Shown: positions 1 through 8,626, counted from the stretch's first letter. The stretch: 33,192 nucleotides of DNA from Gammaproteobacteria bacterium (GCA_028293725.1 JAQGOE010000182.1:1-33192), one strand, 5' to 3'. Numbers and translations: made by a program. Notes: generated from the letters alone by a model not told the origin.

Positions 1-1108
1 GGTTGTTGGAGCCGATGCCATCGCTGCTGCGGTTTACGCGCTTGTGCATCTCGTAAGCCGCGACCAGGTAGAGCCCGCCGGACTCGAACTTGAGGTCGGC
101 GCTATACGCGTCGTCGTAGCCACCGTCATCGCAGCTCAGGAACAAGTTACCACTGCCAGGGCTGTTCGAACCCGCGCAATCCGACGATCCCAGCGGCGTG
201 AGGTTGTTGTTCGGATCGATGTTCTGGCCGAAAGCGTAGGCAACATCAAAACTGAAGCCGTGCAGGTTGGGCGAACTGTACTGGACAACGTCGTCCGAGC
301 GTGTACCAAACTCAACCCGGTTGTCGCCGCCCGTGTTGCCCATGATGGTGGAGTAGTTGCCCAGCCCGCCGCCGAAGGGGTTGAGCCGGTCCGTGGAAGT
401 CTTGTAGGGCAGATACATCTCGCCGAACTTCAGTTTGCCCAGCGAATGCTGCTGGAAGCCGACAAAAGTGTCGCCCAGTCCAATCGCTCCCTGCACGGTG
501 TTCGACGACTTGGTCCACGTATTTTGCAGGCCTGGGGCCGCCGACAGGCTGAACGCGGTGGAAACCTGGTAGATCAAGTCGAAGTCCGAAGTGCCTATTT
601 GATGCGTGCCCCGATAGCCGAAATTCGAGCCGTTACTCGACATCGCCCCGAGCCAGCCGACCTTGCCGTAAGGGCCCGCCTTCGCCGGACCCGTGATCAC
701 GAACGGGCTTCCGGGCGCGCCGCTTGCGTAGCCATAGGGAAACGCCTCCAAGTTCCCCATGCCCTTAGTCGTGTAGTCGACCGAGAGATCGAGTGTGCCG
801 AAGAATCCCTTCATGAATTTATCGAAGCGGGAGTCCGCGGAAGCTGCCTGCTGGGCCTTGGGAGTCGGTCCCGGCGTGGCCGCCGCGACGGGTGCCTGAC
901 TCTGGGCCTGGACGGCCGCCTGCTTTTGCGCCGCCTCCTGTTGTTCCTGTTTCTTTTGCAAGGCATCGAGTCGCTTGGCCATCTCCTGCATCTGTTGCTG
1001 GAGCGCACGGATCTCGTCGTCGTCGGAAGCACGACTGGTGACGGGAAGCGCCGCTAAAAACACGACGGCCATACACAGCGCGCAAAGCGCTTTGGCGCCA
1101 ATCTTCAT
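1..1108 (-). CDS. Gram-negative porin, 3' end cut by window edge
   Basis: The frame is open from an ATG at 1106-1108 to the window edge, giving at least 369 residues with no stop seen. A purine-rich GGGGGA ribosome site precedes the start. The protein opens with a signal peptide (MKIGAKALCAL, then a hydrophobic run, then SRAS-like cleavage). A Gln/Ala-rich coiled-coil stretch (residues about 30-85) follows, and then glycine- and aromatic-rich beta-strand sequence with patterns such as GWLGAMSSNGSNFGYRG and DVVQYSSPNLHGFSFDVAYAF, typical of trimeric general porins (Porin_4/OmpC-like). It should sit in the outer membrane and pass small hydrophilic solutes. It lies 90 nt downstream of the acyl-CoA ligase on the same strand, so it may be the last gene of the operon and admit its substrate. 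Substrate specificity cannot be read from the sequence. Confidence 0.85.
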   Translation of the reverse strand, partial: MKIGAKALCALCMAVVFLAALPVTSRASDDDEIRALQQQMQEMAKRLDALQKKQEQQEAAQKQAAVQAQSQAPVAAATPGPTPKAQQAASADSRFDKFMKGFFGTLDLSVDYTTKGMGNLEAFPYGYASGAPGSPFVITGPAKAGPYGKVGWLGAMSSNGSNFGYRGTHQIGTSDFDLIYQVSTAFSLSAAPGLQNTWTKSSNTVQGAIGLGDTFVGFQQHSLGKLKFGEMYLPYKTSTDRLNPFGGGLGNYSTIMGNTGGDNRVEFGTRSDDVVQYSSPNLHGFSFDVAYAFGQNIDPNNNLTPLGSSDCAGSNSPGSGNLFLSCDDGGYDDAYSADLKFESGGLYLVAAYEMHKRVNRSSDGIGSNN

Positions 1109-1198
1109 GAGAGTTCCCCCTTACCGACTGTTTACTGCCGAACGCTCACTCACTCCCTACGTATTCGACTCCTCCGTGATCGATAGAGCGCAGTCCTC

Positions 1199-3337
1199 TC
1201 ACGCCGCCGGAATGAGCCCGGCACCGCGCGCCCAACGATATTTCGCTCCCAACACCGCCACCGGAATCTCCGTCGAGTAGGCATATGCCGGGATACCGTG
1301 CTGATACAGGTATTCCGCCGCCTCCTCGACCTCAACGTCACCCGCCAGCGAGGCCACCACGGGCTTCTCGATACCCTTGGCCCGCATTTCCGCCACAACC
1401 TCCGCCATGAGTCGTGCAAACACCATCGGCGGAGTGATGATCGTGTGCCAGTAACCCAGAATGAGCGCGTGAATGCGCGGATCCTCGAGACCGAGCCGCA
1501 CCGTATTCTGATAAGTCGTCGGCGGCTCGCCCCCGGTGATGTCAACCGGATTGCCGGCCGCGCCGAACGGTGGAATGAATTTGCGGAACGCCGCGTCGAG
1601 ATCCGGCGGCATCGCCATCAGTGACAAGCCGTTGTCCACGCAGGCATCCGAAAGCAACACTCCAGAGCCCCCGGCGCCCGTTATGATGACGACGTTATTC
1701 CCCTTCGGGGTCGGCAAAACGGGGATGCCGCGTGCAAACTCGAGCAGGTCGCGCAGAGTGTGCGCGCGTATGACGCCGGACTGCTTGAGCACGTCGTCAT
1801 AGATTTTGTCGTTACCCGCAAGCGCACCGGTGTGGGAGCTGGCCGCCCGGGCGCCCATGTTGGTTCGACCCGCTTTGAGCATCACCACCGGCTTCTTCTT
1901 CGAGACCCGCTTGGCGACTTCCGCGAACGCGCGCCCGTCCTTCAGGTCCTCGCAGTGCTGGGCGATGATCTGGGTGTTGTCGTCCTGCTCGAAGAAGGCG
2001 AGCAGATCGTCCTCGTCGATATCCGACTTGTTGCCCAGGCCGACAATGGCCGAGACGCCCATCTTCGCAGAGCGCGAGAAGCCAATGATGGCCATGCCGA
2101 TACCGCCGGACTGCGACGAGAGTGCGGCCTTGCCCTTGACGTCGTAGGCGGTGCAAAAGGTCGCGCACAGGTTCTTGGGAGTGTAGTAGAAGCCGTAGAT
2201 GTTGGGCCCCATGAGCCGCACACCGTATTTGCGCCCGATCGAGACGAGTTCCTCCTGGCCCGCGACGTTGCCGGTCTCGGCGAAACCCGACGGAATCAAC
2301 ACCGCGCCTGGAATCTTCTTCTCCCCCACCTCGATGAGGGCCTGGGCGACGAATTTTGCGGGAATCGCGAACACGGCGACATCGATCTCGCCGGGCACGT
2401 CCTTGACACTCTTGTAGGCTTTTTTGCCCAGGATTTCGCTGGCGCTCGGATGAATCGGGTAAATGGCGCCCTGGTAGCCCCCGTTGATCAGGTTCTTCAT
2501 GACCGAGTTGCCGATCTTGCCGTTTTCGGGTGAGGCGCCGATCACCGCAACCGCATCCGGCTTCATGATGCGGTTCATCTGCTTCACAACCAGATCCGGC
2601 TCGGGACGGTAGCGCGCCGGCGGGGGGGTGAAGTTTAGCACGACGCGTACATCGGCAGCCGTCGCGCCCCGCTCGCTCGCAAACACCGGGTTCAGATCGA
2701 GCTCGGCGATTTCCGGAAAGTCGGCAACCAGCGTGGACACCCGCTCTATCATGCTGGCGAGCGCGGCCCGGTCTACAGGTGGCGCGCCACGTACCCCGCG
2801 CAGAATCTCAGCAGCAGCGATGCTATCCAACATGGAGAACGCGTCCTGCTCCGAGGCCGGCGCGAGACGGAAAGTAATGTCCTTCAGCACCTCGACGAGA
2901 ATGCCGCCCATCCCGAAGGCAACCAACTTGCCGAAGGCGGGGTCGGTGACGGCGCCGATGATGACTTCCTGGCCACCGGACAGCATCTGCTGCACCTGGA
3001 CACCGAGAATTTCGGCTTGCGGATCGTACTTACGGGCGTTGTCGATGATGGTTGCATAGCCTCGTGCGGCGTCTTCCGCCGACTTGACGCCGACGAGAAC
3101 ACCGCCTGCCTCCGTCTTATGCAGAATCTGCGGCGAGACGATCTTCATGACGACCGGAAAGCCGATCCGTGCCGCAAGGGTCCCCGCGTCGGTTGCGTTC
3201 GTTGCCACGCCTTCACGCGGTATAACGATGCCGTAGGCCTCACACAGCCCTTTGGCTTCGGGCGCGGTCAGCGCCGTGCGTCCGGAAGAGCGGGCGTGAT
3301 CGAGAATTCTACGAACGGAACTCTTGTCGTACGACAT
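1199..3337 (-). CDS. NDP-forming acyl-CoA ligase (acetyl-CoA synthetase, ADP-forming type), fused beta-alpha
   Basis: This 712-residue protein should join an acid to CoA with ATP cleavage through a phosphohistidine. An ATP-grasp (beta) domain occupies residues about 5-235 (FPVVMKIVSPQILHKTEAGGV). A CoA-binding Rossmann domain (about 250-375, AVAVIGASPENGKIGNSV) and a succinyl-CoA-ligase-like flavodoxin domain (about 400-560) follow. The SSHTGALAG motif places the catalytic histidine at His502. The order is beta then alpha in one chain, whereas many fused homologues run alpha then beta. A perfect AGGAGGT lies 7 nt upstream of the ATG, and frc ends 28 nt upstream. In this operon it probably primes the pathway by making the first acyl-CoA. 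The acid it uses is unknown. Confidence 0.88.
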   Translation of the reverse strand: MSYDKSSVRRILDHARSSGRTALTAPEAKGLCEAYGIVIPREGVATNATDAGTLAARIGFPVVMKIVSPQILHKTEAGGVLVGVKSAEDAARGYATIIDNARKYDPQAEILGVQVQQMLSGGQEVIIGAVTDPAFGKLVAFGMGGILVEVLKDITFRLAPASEQDAFSMLDSIAAAEILRGVRGAPPVDRAALASMIERVSTLVADFPEIAELDLNPVFASERGATAADVRVVLNFTPPPARYRPEPDLVVKQMNRIMKPDAVAVIGASPENGKIGNSVMKNLINGGYQGAIYPIHPSASEILGKKAYKSVKDVPGEIDVAVFAIPAKFVAQALIEVGEKKIPGAVLIPSGFAETGNVAGQEELVSIGRKYGVRLMGPNIYGFYYTPKNLCATFCTAYDVKGKAALSSQSGGIGMAIIGFSRSAKMGVSAIVGLGNKSDIDEDDLLAFFEQDDNTQIIAQHCEDLKDGRAFAEVAKRVSKKKPVVMLKAGRTNMGARAASSHTGALAGNDKIYDDVLKQSGVIRAHTLRDLLEFARGIPVLPTPKGNNVVIITGAGGSGVLLSDACVDNGLSLMAMPPDLDAAFRKFIPPFGAAGNPVDITGGEPPTTYQNTVRLGLEDPRIHALILGYWHTIITPPMVFARLMAEVVAEMRAKGIEKPVVASLAGDVEVEEAAEYLYQHGIPAYAYSTEIPVAVLGAKYRWARGAGLIPAA

Positions 3338-3365
3338 CGGTGAAACCTCCTGTGCAGCGCCCGGA

Positions 3366-4613
3366 TCAGATCACTTTGCTGGAACGAAACCCCGCGATCT
3401 CCTGCGAGCCGAATCCGAGCTCCGCGAGGACTTCGTCGGTGTGCTCACCGAGCAGCGGCGAGCGCGTAACATCGGTGGCACTGTCACTGAGCTTGATAGG
3501 GTTTCCCACTGTCAGATACTTACCGCGCTTGGGATGATCCACCTCGACAATCGTTCCGGTCGCGCGCAGCGACGGCTCCGCGGCGAGCTCCTGCATGGAA
3601 AGGATCGGGCCGCACGGAATATCGTGTTGATTCAACAGCTCCATGGCTTCGAACTTCGTCTTCGTCTGCGTCCACGCCTCGATCGCAGCGAAGACTTCCT
3701 TCAATCGGGGCAGACGTGCGTCCGGAGTTGCGTAGTCGGGATCGGTGATCCAGCCCTCCTTGCCGATGACCTTGCAGATCTCCTTCCACACCGGCGCCTG
3801 GGCGATGAAATAGAGATAGGCGTTTGGATCGCTCTCCCATCCTTTGCATTTGACGATGGAGCCCGGCTGCCCGCCTCCCGAGGCGTTGGCGGCACGCGGC
3901 ACCGACTCGCCGAATTTTCCGTGCGGATATTGCGGGTACTCCTTCATGACTCCGGTCCGGGCCAACCTCTGTTGGTCTCTCAGCTTTACGCGGCACAAGT
4001 TGAGCACGCCATCCTGCATCGCAGCGAGTACCTTCTGCCCACGACCCGTAGTCTTACGCTGATAGAGTGCCGCGACGATACCCAACGCGAGGTGCAGACC
4101 CGTACCGCTATCGCCGATTTGCGCACCCGTAACGAGCGGCGGGCCATCGTCGAACCCGGTAGTCGAAGCGGCCCCACCTGCGCACTGGGCCACATTCTCG
4201 TAAACCTTACAGTCCTCGTAGGGCCCCGGCCCGAAGCCCTTCACGGACGCTACAATCATCTGCGGATTGAGCTGTTGGATCCGCTCCCAGGTGAAGCCCA
4301 TGCGGTCGAGCGCGCCCGGCGCGAAATTCTCGACGAGCACATCGCAGCGCTTGACCAGCTTCTCGAGAATCTTCTTGCCCGCCTCGCTCTTGGTATCCAG
4401 CGTGATCGACCGCTTGTTATGGTTGAGCATCGTGAAATAGAGACTGTCGACATCGGGAATGTCACGCAGCTGCTCCCGTGTGACGTCCCCCGCACCCGCC
4501 CGCTCGACCTTGATCACGTCGGCGCCTAACCAAGCCAGCAACTGAGTACAGGTCGGGCCCGACTGCACGTGTGTGAAATCGAGGATCCGCACTCCGTCTA
4601 ATGCTTTACCCAT
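3366..4613 (-). CDS. frc: Formyl-CoA:oxalate CoA-transferase (class III CoA-transferase)
   Basis: This 415-residue protein closely resembles Oxalobacter formigenes Frc as I remember it. The start reads [20 protein letters not shown] with Gln17 in place. Blocks such as [33 protein letters not shown] and [14 protein letters not shown] match well. Asp168 (in IGDSG) aligns with the catalytic Asp169 of the Oxalobacter enzyme. The glycine loop is SGGGQPG at 245-251. The known reaction moves CoA from formyl-CoA to oxalate, giving oxalyl-CoA and formate in the cytoplasm. GGAGA lies 8 nt before the ATG, and the ThDP enzyme stops 18 nt upstream. An acetyl-CoA- or succinyl-CoA-dependent relative is possible, but active-site identity favours Frc. 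Confidence 0.9.
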   Translation of the reverse strand: MGKALDGVRILDFTHVQSGPTCTQLLAWLGADVIKVERAGAGDVTREQLRDIPDVDSLYFTMLNHNKRSITLDTKSEAGKKILEKLVKRCDVLVENFAPGALDRMGFTWERIQQLNPQMIVASVKGFGPGPYEDCKVYENVAQCAGGAASTTGFDDGPPLVTGAQIGDSGTGLHLALGIVAALYQRKTTGRGQKVLAAMQDGVLNLCRVKLRDQQRLARTGVMKEYPQYPHGKFGESVPRAANASGGGQPGSIVKCKGWESDPNAYLYFIAQAPVWKEICKVIGKEGWITDPDYATPDARLPRLKEVFAAIEAWTQTKTKFEAMELLNQHDIPCGPILSMQELAAEPSLRATGTIVEVDHPKRGKYLTVGNPIKLSDSATDVTRSPLLGEHTDEVLAELGFGSQEIAGFRSSKVI

Positions 4614-4631
4614 GCATCTCTCCGCAACTCT

Positions 4632-6392
4632 TTACTTGTACATCGTCTGGTTCTTGGTACCGGGAGCGTATTCGCGTGGATCCACCCAGATGTTGATCAC
4701 CGCCGACTTGCGCAGGCGTTGTACCGACTCGCGCGCCCGCTGCAACGCCGGTGCGATCTGCGCGGGATCGCGTACCTCCTCACCGTAGCCGCCCAACATC
4801 TCCGCGAATTTTCCAAACGGCACATCCCCCAGCAGATTGCCGACGCTGCCGCGCTGTTCGCCGTATTTGGCCAACTGGCCGTAGCGGATCTGGTTCATGG
4901 CGGAGTTGTTGCCGATGACGGCGATGTAGGGCACGCCGAAGCGGTTGGCGGTCTCCATGTCGAACGCCGTCATTCCGAAGGAGCCGTCGCCGTAGTAACA
5001 GAGCACTTCCTTGTTTGGGTGGGCGAGGCCAGCGGCGATGGCGAAGCCCGTGCCGACACCGAGCGAGCCCAGAGCGCCCGGATCCATCCATTGACCCGGA
5101 CGTCGCGGACGTACCGCCTGCGCGGAGATCGTCACGACATCGCCGCCATCACCGATATAGATGGTGTTGTCGGCCAGGAACTCATTCAGCTCGTAGGCGA
5201 CCCGGTACGGGTGGATCGGCGTATTGTTGGATTTGAACAGTGGCATCAGCTTCTCGCCGGCCGCTTCCTCCGCCGCGCTGAGCTTTTTCATCCACTGCTG
5301 GCGCGCCTGGCGCTTGTCCTGTTTGAGACGGCCGGAGGCCGCTTGCAGGACGGCACCCAGAATGGCGCCCGGATCCCCGACCAGGCCCAGATCGATGTCG
5401 CGATTCTTGCCCACGGTCCGGTAGTCCATGTCAATCTGCACGAGCGTGAGCTTCGTGCTGATGCGCTTCCCGTAACCCATACGGAAATCGAAGGGCGTAC
5501 CCACGATAACAATGACATCGGCATCGCCGAAGGCATTCCCGCGAGTCCGATCGAAGTGATGCGGGTCGCCGGGCGGCAGCAGCCCACGACTGCCACCGTT
5601 GAAATAGCCGGGTATGTCGAGGCCGCGCAGGAGCGCTATGGCCTCCTCATGGCCGCGCGCCGACCAGACCTGCTGGCCGTACAGGATTGCGGGACGCTCC
5701 GAGTTGACGAGAATGTCGGCGAGTTTCTCGATATCGCGGGGGTCGCCGATCGAGCGGGTCGAGGCGCGGTAGTGACCCGGCTTCGGGATCACGGCCTTGG
5801 TCAGATCCACTTCGCGGTCGAGGATGTCGCGTGGAATCTCGAGGTAGACCGGCCCAGGCGCGCCGTTGAAAGCCTCTCGCGCGGCCATCGACACCATGTC
5901 AGCTACCCGCTCGGTGCTCGGCACCGTGGCCGCGAACTTCGTGATCGGCGTCATCAGGTCGACGTGCGGCAGATCCTGGAGTGAGCCCATCTTGTGTTGT
6001 GTCAGGGCACCCTGGCCGCCGATGTGCAGAATCGCGCTTTCCGACCTGAAGGCAGTGGCGATGCCGGTCACGGCGTTGGTGCAGCCAGGGCCTGCGGTCG
6101 TCACGACACAACCGAGTTTTCCCGTCTGGCGCGCGTATCCGTCAGCAGCATGCGCGGCAACTTGCTCGTGGCGCACGTCAATGATGCGAATGCCCTCGTC
6201 GACGCAACCATCATATATGTCGATGATGTGGCCGCCGCAGAGGGTGAAGATGGTATCGACGCCTTCGTTCTTCAGCGCCTTGGCGACCAAATGACCGCCG
6301 GAGACGACCCCCGCGTCCCGGCTCTTCCGCTGCAGGGTGTCCTCGGCTGTCGAGCGCTTCGTCTGAATCGATGTTGGTTCTACGGTAGCCAT
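4632..6392 (-). CDS. ThDP-dependent acyl-CoA lyase/decarboxylase (oxalyl-CoA decarboxylase / 2-hydroxyacyl-CoA lyase-like)
   Basis: This 586-residue protein is a full-length ThDP enzyme of the acetolactate synthase/Oxc/HACL superfamily. The ThDP-activating glutamate is Glu76 in DVRHEQVAAHAADGYAR. The pyrophosphate/Mg motif runs from GDGSFG (468) to NN (495-496). Oxalyl-CoA decarboxylase carries a Tyr-Glu pair in a DYEEMD block. Here the corresponding site reads GSLQDLPHVDL, closer to 2-hydroxyacyl-CoA lyases and ALS-like proteins. It may convert oxalyl-CoA to formyl-CoA plus CO2, or split a 2-hydroxyacyl-CoA to formyl-CoA plus a carbonyl. I chose the ATG at 6392 because GGAGG precedes it by 4 nt. 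The open frame continues upstream to 6857, but there it runs through the antiporter gene in another frame. Confidence 0.82.
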   Translation of the reverse strand: MATVEPTSIQTKRSTAEDTLQRKSRDAGVVSGGHLVAKALKNEGVDTIFTLCGGHIIDIYDGCVDEGIRIIDVRHEQVAAHAADGYARQTGKLGCVVTTAGPGCTNAVTGIATAFRSESAILHIGGQGALTQHKMGSLQDLPHVDLMTPITKFAATVPSTERVADMVSMAAREAFNGAPGPVYLEIPRDILDREVDLTKAVIPKPGHYRASTRSIGDPRDIEKLADILVNSERPAILYGQQVWSARGHEEAIALLRGLDIPGYFNGGSRGLLPPGDPHHFDRTRGNAFGDADVIVIVGTPFDFRMGYGKRISTKLTLVQIDMDYRTVGKNRDIDLGLVGDPGAILGAVLQAASGRLKQDKRQARQQWMKKLSAAEEAAGEKLMPLFKSNNTPIHPYRVAYELNEFLADNTIYIGDGGDVVTISAQAVRPRRPGQWMDPGALGSLGVGTGFAIAAGLAHPNKEVLCYYGDGSFGMTAFDMETANRFGVPYIAVIGNNSAMNQIRYGQLAKYGEQRGSVGNLLGDVPFGKFAEMLGGYGEEVRDPAQIAPALQRARESVQRLRKSAVINIWVDPREYAPGTKNQTMYK

Positions 6393-6412
6393 CTGGCCTC
6401 CAAATTCGTGAA

Positions 6413-7726
6413 TTACGTGGTGCGCGTGCCGCCGACGCCACCGACCGACACCCGCTCCGCGGGGGGACCGGCAGCAAAGTGGCGCGCGCGCATGGGTTTC
6501 AAGACCACGAGCGCCAGGAAAGCCGCGATCAAATTGAAGGTCATCGCAAGCGTGAACACGGGGCCCCAGCCGTGGACTTTTGCGATGCCGGCCGCGACGG
6601 GGACGAGCAGCGCGCCCGCACCTTTGGCGGTGTAGAGCATGCCGGCATTCGCAGCGGCAAACCTGGAGCCAAAAGTATCGCCAGTGGTTGCTGGGAAGAG
6701 ACTGAATATCTCGCCGTAAACGCCGAAGTAGAGTGCCGTGACCAACACAAACACAACCGGGTTCGTGCCGGATTGGCTGAGTGTGAACAGCGCCAGGGCG
6801 CCCAGGACGAATGCCAGGGCCATGGTGTACTCGCGGCCTATCTGGTCCGAGAGCCAACCAAAGAACGGCCGTCCGACGCCGTCAAAGATCCGGTTGAGCG
6901 ACAACGCGAACACCAGGCAGGGCATCGTGAAGCCAAACAACTCGACCGGGATCTTTTCGATCTTGAAGTCCTTGGCAATGGGGGCCATCGAGGCGGCCAT
7001 CGTGAGGCCGCCCGCGGCGATCAGCAGGAACATCACGTACATCACGTAGAACACCGGGCTGCGCAGCACCTCGCTTGGCTTGTAGCCGTACGCGGTCTGA
7101 TTCGGCCTCACTTTGGCTGCGATCAACGCCGGGGGAGCGACCAGCATGCCCCAGGCCATCACGAACACAATGGCGCCCTGGAGCAGTCCGAAGAACAGAA
7201 ACGCCTGCTCGTAGCCCGATGAGTTGATCATTTTCGAGATCGGCACGATGGTGATCGCAGCTCCCGCGCCGAAGCCCGAAGCGGTAATGCCGGCGGCGAG
7301 ACCGCGTCGGCCGGGGAACCACTTGAGTGCGTTACCGACGCACGTGCCGTAGACACAGCCGGTACCGATGCCGCCGATGGCAGCGGCGAAGTACAGGACC
7401 GGAAGCGAGCTCGCGCCGGAATTGGTAACCCACGCAATCGCAACGAGCACAGCGCCCCCGAGGACGACCCAGCGCGGCCCGAAGCGGTCGACGAGGTAGC
7501 CCTCGACTGGAACGAGCCAGGTCTCGATGAGAACGAAGAGCGTGAAGGCCACCTGAATGGCCGGGCGGCCCCAGTGGAATTTCGCGTCGATCGGGTTGAC
7601 GAACAGTGTCCAGCCGTACTGGAGGTTCGCAACGCAAGCCATGCAGATGACGCCGATAATCAACTGCGTCCACGGATTGGCCAGCAGTGATGGCGCGGGA
7701 GTTACCGGATTGGAATTCGTGTTCAT
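6413..7726 (-). CDS. OFA-family MFS antiporter (oxalate/formate-type)
   Basis: This 437-residue protein has the twelve hydrophobic spans of an MFS carrier and the OFA-family pattern. The QYGWT motif in TM1 (Gln36-Tyr37) matches QYSWT of Oxalobacter OxlT. Arg286 in DGVGRPFFGWLSDQIGR and Lys368 in LYTAKGAGALL align with the two substrate-binding basic residues Arg272 and Lys355 of OxlT. It should exchange a small dicarboxylate for a monocarboxylate at the inner membrane. It is the first gene of the minus-strand operon and stops 20 nt before the ThDP enzyme. A GAGGGGG run lies just upstream of the ATG. Its substrate could be oxalate or another short diacid, though conservation of both basic residues supports a dianion. 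Confidence 0.85.
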   Translation of the reverse strand: MNTNSNPVTPAPSLLANPWTQLIIGVICMACVANLQYGWTLFVNPIDAKFHWGRPAIQVAFTLFVLIETWLVPVEGYLVDRFGPRWVVLGGAVLVAIAWVTNSGASSLPVLYFAAAIGGIGTGCVYGTCVGNALKWFPGRRGLAAGITASGFGAGAAITIVPISKMINSSGYEQAFLFFGLLQGAIVFVMAWGMLVAPPALIAAKVRPNQTAYGYKPSEVLRSPVFYVMYVMFLLIAAGGLTMAASMAPIAKDFKIEKIPVELFGFTMPCLVFALSLNRIFDGVGRPFFGWLSDQIGREYTMALAFVLGALALFTLSQSGTNPVVFVLVTALYFGVYGEIFSLFPATTGDTFGSRFAAANAGMLYTAKGAGALLVPVAAGIAKVHGWGPVFTLAMTFNLIAAFLALVVLKPMRARHFAAGPPAERVSVGGVGGTRTT

Positions 7727-8063
7727 CTCATCCCCCTCTTCGCCTGTCCCGACCGGGCGATTCGCGCCGCGGCTCGTTCAACACCTAACTGATTGCGATC
7801 GGAAAAGTAGTCGCTGTCAGCTCGGTGCCGGGGGAGGAGCGGTGCTGGGGGGAGAGACGGGACCGACGGTCAAGGGGCTGATGGCTTGCGCAGGCATCCG
7901 GGTCGCAAGGAGCACGCGTGGCCTGCAAAGCCATCCGGACGAAGGGTCGCGGAAGATACCGACGCGCGCGCACTCGCTCACGTATATGCCCCCTAACTGG
8001 CCGGGCTCCGGGAGCCGATGGCCGCTATCTACGCAGTACTCACGTCAGTCCATGCTCGACGTG

Positions 8064-8073
8064 TGGTATATCA
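8064..8073. promoter_or_regulatory. Candidate FCD/GntR operator
   Basis: TGGTATATCA is an 8-of-10 imperfect palindrome close to the TGGTATACCA-like sites bound by FadR-type (FCD) GntR regulators. It overlaps the -10 box of the predicted minus-strand promoter, where a repressor would block RNA polymerase. The regulator gene starts about 560 bp away on the other strand. The link is inferred. Confidence 0.5.
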
Positions 8074-8099
8074 TATATATTGATTTTTTTTCTTGTCAA
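8070..8099 (-). promoter_or_regulatory. Sigma70-type promoter of the antiporter operon
   Basis: On the minus strand a perfect -35 TTGACA lies at 8099-8094 and a TATGAT -10 at 8075-8070, separated by 18 bp of A-rich DNA. TATATG at a 16-bp spacing is an alternative -10. Transcription would start near 8063, leaving a leader of about 335 nt before the antiporter ATG at 7726. Confidence 0.6.
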
Positions 8100-8196
8100 C
8101 CTATAGAAAATTTCATCTGAGTGTCGAGGGGTTGCTTTGGCCCTCCATCGGGGACCGCGGCGATGCACTCCAGACAGAGTTAGGTCGTCATTTATT

Positions 8197-8211
8197 CTTT
8201 GTAATTCAAAG
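8197..8211. repeat. Inverted repeat CTTTG-N5-CAAAG
   Basis: Two 5-bp perfect arms flank TAATT in an AT-rich patch upstream of the small ORF and the GntR gene. It could be a regulator half-site pair. The arms are short enough to occur by chance. Confidence 0.3.
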
Positions 8212-8370
8212 TATTAGATAGAGCCGAGCGCATCATTGCCAGGACCGTTCCGTATTCGAAGCACCCCGGGAATCGGAAATCGCTATGTGAATCCGGACAC
8301 TGCGGAACGGGGACAATTACGTTAACCTTATATATCTGATGCAACAACGGGTTCCCCCAAGGCAATTTCG

Positions 8371-8583
8371 ATGCAAGTCTTTGGCTTAATGGTCTTTACT
8401 CTTATTGGCATGGCCCTGGTGGCAGGCGTTTCGGTGGCGCTCTACGCAGCTCTGCCTCAGTCGTTACTGGAGTTCGCTGAGCTTCATGGTCGCTTCCGTG
8501 GCCTGCAGCGGGACGTGCCGCTCCCGGACGCTACCCCCATGGACTCGATGCCCGAGGGTGCTCTGACGAGACAGGCTGCCTGA
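8371..8583 (+). CDS. Small single-pass membrane protein, unknown function
   Basis: This 70-residue frame begins with a strongly hydrophobic helix (residues about 3-30, MVFTLIGMALVAGVSVALYA). A polar tail with charged and proline-rich sequence ending in TRQAA follows. AAGG lies 8 nt before the ATG. It ends 43 nt before the GntR gene on the same strand, so the two may be cotranscribed. I do not recognise a family. One membrane span with a short cytoplasmic or periplasmic tail is all that can be said, and it could be a chance frame. Confidence 0.5.
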   Translation: MQVFGLMVFTLIGMALVAGVSVALYAALPQSLLEFAELHGRFRGLQRDVPLPDATPMDSMPEGALTRQAA

Positions 8584-8626
8584 GCAGCCAGGCCGCGATG
8601 GTTGGAAGAACACGGCGAGAGGTGTG

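Larger units (their letters stand above)
7727..8370. promoter_or_regulatory. Intergenic control region between the antiporter operon and the GntR side
   Basis: No convincing gene lies in this 644-base gap. Short open frames in 7785-8120 lack ribosome sites and family features. The part next to the antiporter (7727-8040) is GC-rich and would form a long untranslated leader of the operon. The stretch 8060-8110 is markedly AT-rich and holds a promoter and operator candidate (listed separately). Positions 8190-8345 are again AT-richer and hold a small inverted repeat. This region probably drives both the minus-strand operon and the plus-strand small gene and regulator. Confidence 0.6.

Noticed and set aside
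44..1057. Open 337-residue plus-strand frame
   Set aside because: It is antisense to the porin gene, has Arg/Val-rich low-information sequence and no family motif; the minus frame has a signal peptide and barrel pattern.
6393..6857. N-terminal extension of the ThDP enzyme
   Set aside because: The extension is the antiporter gene read in another frame; the ATG at 6392 has a ribosome site and starts the conserved protein.
8328..8340. Second TATATATCTGAT operator or promoter near the small membrane gene
   Set aside because: It resembles a -10 box, but no -35 lies at proper spacing and it is not palindromic enough to call an operator.
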